Part shown: piece by piece, positions 59,860-64,000 of the stretch | Layout of the letters: the number at the start of each line of letters is the position of its first letter | Position numbering within the stretch: position 1 is the first letter of the stretch | Source: Shouchella tritolerans | GTDB taxonomy: Bacteria; Bacillota; Bacilli; Bacillales; Bacillaceae_D | Reading direction: 5' to 3' | DNA length: 64,000 nucleotides | NCBI RefSeq assembly: GCF_025770735.1 | Contig: NZ_JAODPB010000007.1 | Location: 1 to 64,000 of the forward strand | Translations under genes and position numbers: made by a program | Notes under the pieces: generated by a model | The model's database searches: none | The model's input: the letters and a program-made list of their open reading frames with translations, nothing else | Told to the model about the DNA's origin: nothing

Positions 59860-61320
59860 TCATGTCCCACAATAAGTCACATAGCCATGTTGGCAACGTT
59901 CTGGCACCTCGGCATATCGTTCTTGCTCTTCACTGTACGCATAAGGCTCTTTTAATACAGCAATCAATTGTTTCACCAAGCTGTCATCTTCTTCATCAAC
60001 TGCTGCCGCAAGCGCTTCTTCGACGCGGTGGTTACGTGGGATAACGGCAGGATTGTTGGTTTTCATCAGCTTCATCGCCTCGTCCTTCGTTTGCGCTTGC
60101 CTGCTTTGCCGCTGTTGCCATTGTTCCAGCCACTCGGCAAATTCAGCTGCGCCATTCATTGCCGTTTTGTCTGGCTGGCCTAGTGTTAACAACCGGAATG
60201 TATTGGTGTAATCCGCTTCATGCTCATGCATAAGGCGAAGCAACTTCTCTACAAAGTCCTTGTCGCCGTCTTCAGCATTGAATAAGCCTAGCTTTTTGCG
60301 CATGCCTGCCAGCCAATTGCTTACGTATTGGCCTTTAAAGCCTTCAATCGCTGATTGGGCCATTTCCACGGCTTTTGTTTCATCTTCGGCAAGCAAAGGC
60401 ACGAGTGTTTCAGCAAACCTTGCCAAATTCCAGTTGGCGATTTGCGGCTGGTTGCCGTATGCATAACGCCCTTGCGTATCAATCGAACTAAATACAGTCG
60501 CCGGGTCGTAGTTATCCATAAAAGCACATGGCCCGTAATCGATCGTTTCCCCGCTTATCGTCATATTGTCGGTGTTCATGACGCCGTGGACAAAGCCAAC
60601 GAGCTGCCATTGGGAAATTAGGTTAGCTTGGCGGGAAATGACTTGTTCCAACAAGGATAAATAAGGATTCTCGCTTTCCGCTATTTCTGGATAGTGGCGC
60701 TTAATCGCATAGTCAGCCAATGTTTTCACATCGCTTACTTCGCCACGGCCAGCCGCATACTGGAACGTGCCCACACGAAGATGGCTTTCGGCGACGCGTG
60801 TCAGCACAGCGCCAGGCAGTTCCGTTTCACGGAATATTTCCTCTCCGGTAGTCACAACAGCGAGACTTCTTGTTGTCGGAATGCCAAGTGCGTGCATCGC
60901 TTCACTAATCAAAAATTCCCTCAACATCGGACCAAGCGCCGCACGACCGTCGCCGCCACGGGAAAAAGGCGTCCGCCCTGATCCTTTTAACTGGATGTCA
61001 AAGCGTTTGCCTTCAGGCGTGATTTGCTCGCCAATGAGTAACGCGCGGCCGTCCCCTAACATTGTAAAGTGGCCGAATTGGTGGCCAGCATACGCTTGAG
61101 CGAGCGCCTCCCCTCCTTCAGGGATCGCATTGCCTGCAAGTACGGCGACGCCTTCAGGCTGTTGCAACGCTTCCCCATTCAAACCAAGAGCAGTCGCCAA
61201 CGGTTCATTAAAGAGGACAAGCTTTGGCGACCGCACTGGGTTTGGCTTAAGGCGAGCGAAAAACGGCTGTGGAAGACGGGCGTAACTGTTGTCAAAATTC
61301 CATTTCGCTTGTTCAGTCAT
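59860..61320 (-). CDS. selO: SelO (YdiU) family protein adenylyltransferase
   Basis: 486 residues; pseudokinase-fold enzyme that transfers AMP to hydroxyl groups of proteins (family knowledge). Visible signatures: [22 protein letters not shown], the [39 protein letters not shown]-binding block (key parts [12 protein letters not shown] and [14 protein letters not shown]), [28 protein letters not shown] with the catalytic Asn/Asp pair, and a YVTYCGT C-terminus. Length is normal. Monocistronic: ATG at 61320 follows AAGGGGA. No link with the flanking sugar genes. Confidence 0.93.
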   Translation of the reverse strand: MTEQAKWNFDNSYARLPQPFFARLKPNPVRSPKLVLFNEPLATALGLNGEALQQPEGVAVLAGNAIPEGGEALAQAYAGHQFGHFTMLGDGRALLIGEQITPEGKRFDIQLKGSGRTPFSRGGDGRAALGPMLREFLISEAMHALGIPTTRSLAVVTTGEEIFRETELPGAVLTRVAESHLRVGTFQYAAGRGEVSDVKTLADYAIKRHYPEIAESENPYLSLLEQVISRQANLISQWQLVGFVHGVMNTDNMTISGETIDYGPCAFMDNYDPATVFSSIDTQGRYAYGNQPQIANWNLARFAETLVPLLAEDETKAVEMAQSAIEGFKGQYVSNWLAGMRKKLGLFNAEDGDKDFVEKLLRLMHEHEADYTNTFRLLTLGQPDKTAMNGAAEFAEWLEQWQQRQSRQAQTKDEAMKLMKTNNPAVIPRNHRVEEALAAAVDEEDDSLVKQLIAVLKEPYAYSEEQERYAEVPERCQHGYVTYCGT

Positions 61321-61477
61321 GGTATCCCCTTTTCGTATGTGCCATTGATTATAGTCAGTGTTTGTTGTTTATTTTTCCATTATACATGGCATCATTACAC
61401 ATACCAATGATAACGGCCGCCTTCCCTTTTCATCAGCCAACGCCAGCGGCCTTGGACTTGCTACTCCCTCTCTCTAT

Positions 61478-62644
61478 TTAAAAAGTAGGACCAATCCGCC
61501 AAATGCCAAAATCATGTTGTTTTAAGATTTCGGCTTTCGTCCGTTTGCCTGAAGCAACTGCAGCGACTTCAGCCAATAGGCGTTCGCCAGTTGATTCGAT
61601 GCTTTCTTTTCCTTCAATAATCGTACCTGCATTAAAATCGATGTTTTCGTTCATTTTTTCAAACATCGCCGTATTGGTCGCGACTTTAATCACTGGTGCA
61701 ATTGGCGAGCCAGTCGGTGTGCCTCTTCCACTTGTAAACAATACGAGTTGCGCGCCCCCTGCCGTCATCCCTGTGAGCTGCTCAATATCATGGCCTGGCG
61801 TATCCATCCAGACGAGGCCTTTTTTCGTTGGCCGTTTTGCATAATCAACAATTTCATGCAATGTTCGTGTTCCCGCTTTTGCTGCTGCGCCTAACGACTT
61901 TTCTTCTAATGTCGTCAGCCCGCCTTGTTTATTGCCTGGGCTCGGGTTGCCGGTACGGATGTCAACACCCATTTGAAAAGCGCGGTTTTCCATTGCTTCA
62001 ATGACTTCATAAACACGCTTGGCGACGCGGTCATTGGCTGCCCTGCCGGCGAGCAAATGTTCAGCGCCGATTAGCTCAGTCGTTTCGGCCAAAATAGACG
62101 TGCCTCCATAATCAGCAATGGCATCACTGACATAACCGACAGCTGGGTTTGCCGACAATCCGGAGCATGCATCGGAGCCGCCGCATTCCGTGCCAACAAT
62201 AAGATCAGAAAACGCAATCGGCTCCCGTTCTAGCGCGGAGGCGTCTTGCACCATTTTGGTCGCAATGCGCGCCGCTTCACAGGTTGCTTGCAATGTGCCG
62301 CCATAATCTTGGATCGAGACCAGTTCAACAGGTTTGTTGCTCTTCTTAGCGATTTCTGCAGCTACACTTTTGCCTTGGTGTGTTTCACACCCGAGCCCCA
62401 TTACAACCACTCCGTAGACATTTGCGTTTAACCCCATTCCGACGTACGTCCGAAACGTTTGCTCATAGTCGCTTCCCACTTGTGCACACCCGTGCTGGTG
62501 AATGACAGAAACAGTGCCGTCGACCAGTTTTGTTACGTTTTGCGCAGCCTGCGTGGCACAGACAATCGTCGGTAAAATCAGCACATGGTTGCGGATGCCG
62601 ACTTGACCATCTCGACGGCGAAATCCTGTTAATTTCAAGCTCAT
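61478..62644 (-). CDS. UxaA-family hydro-lyase, large subunit of a split enzyme
   Basis: 388 residues. It carries the large UxaA domain only: GFRRRDGQVGIRNHVLILP, HQHGCAQVGSDYEQ, VVMGLGCETHQG, GTECGGSDACSGLSANPAVGY, NPSPGNKQGGLTTLEEKSLG, FTSGRGTPTGSPIAPVIKV, FNAGTI. The SAF domain is supplied by the next gene upstream, overlapped by ATGA. Split members include sulfolactate sulfo-lyase (SuyAB) and sugar-acid dehydratases, so substrate is open. The TRAP-transporter neighbour favours uptake and dehydration of a small acid, for example an aldonate, aldarate or sulfolactate. Confidence 0.88.
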   Translation of the reverse strand: MSLKLTGFRRRDGQVGIRNHVLILPTIVCATQAAQNVTKLVDGTVSVIHQHGCAQVGSDYEQTFRTYVGMGLNANVYGVVVMGLGCETHQGKSVAAEIAKKSNKPVELVSIQDYGGTLQATCEAARIATKMVQDASALEREPIAFSDLIVGTECGGSDACSGLSANPAVGYVSDAIADYGGTSILAETTELIGAEHLLAGRAANDRVAKRVYEVIEAMENRAFQMGVDIRTGNPSPGNKQGGLTTLEEKSLGAAAKAGTRTLHEIVDYAKRPTKKGLVWMDTPGHDIEQLTGMTAGGAQLVLFTSGRGTPTGSPIAPVIKVATNTAMFEKMNENIDFNAGTIIEGKESIESTGERLLAEVAAVASGKRTKAEILKQHDFGIWRIGPTF

Positions 62645-62931
62645 ACGCGTTGATCTCCCCTTCCCCTTTTGCCTTCAACATTATGGAGATGGACATGCTC
62701 TCCTACTGCAATATCGGTTGAAGCAACGCCGATCACTTCCCCGTATTTTGTAATGTCTGCTCCCTTTTTGATCGGGTAAAGGGCAAATTTATGGCCAAAG
62801 TCTATGTTATTTTTTAAATGTAGTGGCTTTTCTCCGTCGATCGTGACTACGTGCCCTTTTTCAAAATCCCGCAAAGCAGTGGCAACATTGTCCTTTTGCT
62901 GCATGACGACATGTGTCTTTGTTTCGCTCAA
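62641..62931 (-). CDS. SAF-domain small subunit of the split UxaA-family enzyme
   Basis: 96 residues. A SAF fold matching the N-terminal domain of altronate dehydratase: QKDNVATALRDFEKGHVV, NIDFGHKFALYPIKKGADITKYGEVIG, ASTDIAVGEHVHLHNVEG. Stops in an ATGA overlap with the large subunit, indicating translational coupling and equal amounts. The length is that of SuyA and GarD-type small subunits. In the fused enzyme at 27771-29267 the same module forms residues 1-95. Confidence 0.88.
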   Translation of the reverse strand: MSETKTHVVMQQKDNVATALRDFEKGHVVTIDGEKPLHLKNNIDFGHKFALYPIKKGADITKYGEVIGVASTDIAVGEHVHLHNVEGKRGRGDQRV

Positions 62932-63154
62932 AACGCCCTCATCCTTTCCATTCTATTGGCCAGCTATCCATCTGTTTTTTTAGCCATTCCGATATGTGGC
63001 CATTGCTTGCTCTTCCTTGATCAATGCATGGGTAGCCCGCAAATGGAGCTACTGTCACATTTTCTTCGTCGACTGCTCCGACTCAGACAGAGCCTTGTTT
63101 TTTGTAGACGGATTAGTTTCATCGTCAATCCCCTTTTCTTTGTTATTGATTGAT

Positions 63155-64000
63155 TTAAGACAAGACAGACGGCAACCACAACGACAAGGCCGGAATGAAA
63201 ATTATGATCAGCGAAAAGCCAATCAGCAGCACCCAAAACGGTATAACCTCTTTAATGAACGTTTCAATTTTTACCTTTGCAATCGAGGCCGTTGTGAACA
63301 TAATGGTGCCGATTGGCGGTGTGATCGTGCCAATGCTCAAACAAAGAATAAAGAAGATTCCGAAATGAACAGGGTCAATCCCGTATGTCTCAAGCACGGG
63401 CATAAAGATTGGCGTTAAAATTATAAGCATGACGTTTCCTTCAATAAACATCCCCACAATGAGCAGAAACAACAACAATAACAACAAAAACGCAAGTGGG
63501 TGTTCGACCGAAGCGGTAATGGCGGAAGCAAGCTGTTGCGGGACTTGCTCAAGCGTCAAAATCCAGCCAAATGCGGTGCCTGCTGCAATAATAATCATGA
63601 CAGTGGCAATAATTTGCACCGATTCTTTCGCAGCGGTGACTAAATCCCTGAACGTCATTTCCCTGTATATAAACAAGCCAATAACAAGTGCGTACAGGAC
63701 AGCAACTGCTCCCGCTTCAGTCGGGCCGAACATCCCTAAACGGATGCCACCGATAATGAGAACCGGAAGCAAAAGAGCGAGTAAAGCATCTTTTGAAGCA
63801 ATCGCCACTTGTTTGAAAGAAGGGAAAGGGTTCCTTTCCTGCTCAAAGCCGTGCTTTTTAGCGGCGAAGTGGACATAAACCAATAAAATCGCTGCCAACA
63901 TGAAACCCGGGATAATACCGGCAATAAACAAGTCGCTGATTGAGACATTGCCCACATAGCCATAAAGAATCAAGGCAATGCCTGGAGGCAAGATTGGTGT
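63155..64000 (-). CDS. TRAP transporter large permease (DctM type), 5' end beyond the right edge
   Basis: The last 282 codons are visible; the frame stays open to the right edge, reading TPILPPGIALILYG there, a DctM hallmark, so the TTG at 63991 is internal and not the start. Several helices follow with GGIRLGMFGPTEAGAVAVLYAL, FGWILTLEQVPQQL, GMFIEGNVMLIILTPIFMPV and the closing SIGTITPPIGTIMFTTASIAKV. DctM is the translocating subunit; small permease and binding protein would lie beyond the edge. It is probably in one operon with the split UxaA-family enzyme and would bring in its organic-acid substrate. Confidence 0.92.
   Translation of the reverse strand, partial: TPILPPGIALILYGYVGNVSISDLFIAGIIPGFMLAAILLVYVHFAAKKHGFEQERNPFPSFKQVAIASKDALLALLLPVLIIGGIRLGMFGPTEAGAVAVLYALVIGLFIYREMTFRDLVTAAKESVQIIATVMIIIAAGTAFGWILTLEQVPQQLASAITASVEHPLAFLLLLLLFLLIVGMFIEGNVMLIILTPIFMPVLETYGIDPVHFGIFFILCLSIGTITPPIGTIMFTTASIAKVKIETFIKEVIPFWVLLIGFSLIIIFIPALSLWLPSVLS

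Noticed and set aside
62932-63154. Possible small gene or RNA between the TRAP permease and the SAF-domain gene
   Set aside because: No ribosome binding site with a credible frame and no strong hairpin was found; treated as an ordinary spacer.
63155-63991. Complete 278-residue TRAP permease starting at 63991
   Set aside because: That TTG is an internal Leu: the frame continues to the edge with TPIL directly before PPGIALILYG, a conserved internal DctM motif.

Overview
The window looks like chromosomal DNA of a spore-forming, plant-polysaccharide-degrading, probably alkaliphilic member of the Bacillaceae (Shouchella/Alkalihalobacillus type). This is inferred from a Sda-type sporulation checkpoint protein, Bacillus-style YteR/LplABC/YesMN gene sets, CcpA cre-like sites, AGGAGG ribosome binding sites, frequent TTG/GTG starts and very acidic giant surface proteins. 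No rRNA, tRNA, CRISPR array, phage or transposase gene was seen.

Region 1 (1-21.5 kb) is a tandem duplication of a surface-adhesin cassette. Each cassette runs leftwards: conserved upstream block, class D sortase, then a giant DUF11-repeat adhesin. Cassette A has an intact sortase (6136-6696) and an adhesin that runs off the left edge (1-6022). Cassette B has a complete 3851-residue adhesin ending in an LPKTA sorting signal (8916-20471), but its sortase is a decayed pseudogene (about 20585-21035). The one intact sortase therefore probably serves both. The paralogues share signal peptide, N-terminal domain, Glu-rich linker and stalk modules. They differ at the tip: only adhesin B carries an L-type-lectin-like domain. 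Between the cassettes lie a Sda homologue and a secreted AA10 lytic polysaccharide monooxygenase.

Region 2 (21.7-26.1 kb) is a glucitol/sorbitol PTS operon read leftwards: SorC-type regulator, gutM, srlA, srlE, srlB, srlD. It has a recognisable promoter flanked by palindromic operator candidates.

Region 3 (26.3-43.4 kb) is a pectin/rhamnogalacturonan locus resembling the B. subtilis yte/ytc cluster. It holds a membrane AraC regulator, a solute-binding lipoprotein, two ABC permeases, an esterase-like hydrolase, GH43, YteR (GH105), a small lipoprotein, a DUF624 protein, a Gfo/Idh oxidoreductase, altronate dehydratase (uxaA) and tagaturonate reductase (uxaB). A divergent AraC regulator precedes a secreted PL10 pectate lyase. 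The cell would cleave pectin outside, import oligosaccharides, hydrolyse them inside and send uronates toward 2-keto-3-deoxygluconate.

Region 4 (43.6-59.7 kb) has a GNAT acetyltransferase, then a second leftward ABC locus: yesM/yesN two-component system, LplB-, LplC- and LplA-like transporter, GH95 fucosidase and a uronate-dehydrogenase-like SDR. A rightward GH31 alpha-xylosidase and a leftward ROK regulator/MFS sugar transporter pair follow. GH95 plus GH31 suggests xyloglucan-type side chains. Region 5 (59.8-64 kb) has selO (ydiU), a split altronate-dehydratase-family enzyme (large and small subunits) and the truncated large permease of a TRAP transporter.

A short MITE-like repeat family with CAGACTG ends occurs at four intergenic sites. 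One copy has apparently split and duplicated the uxaB terminator.
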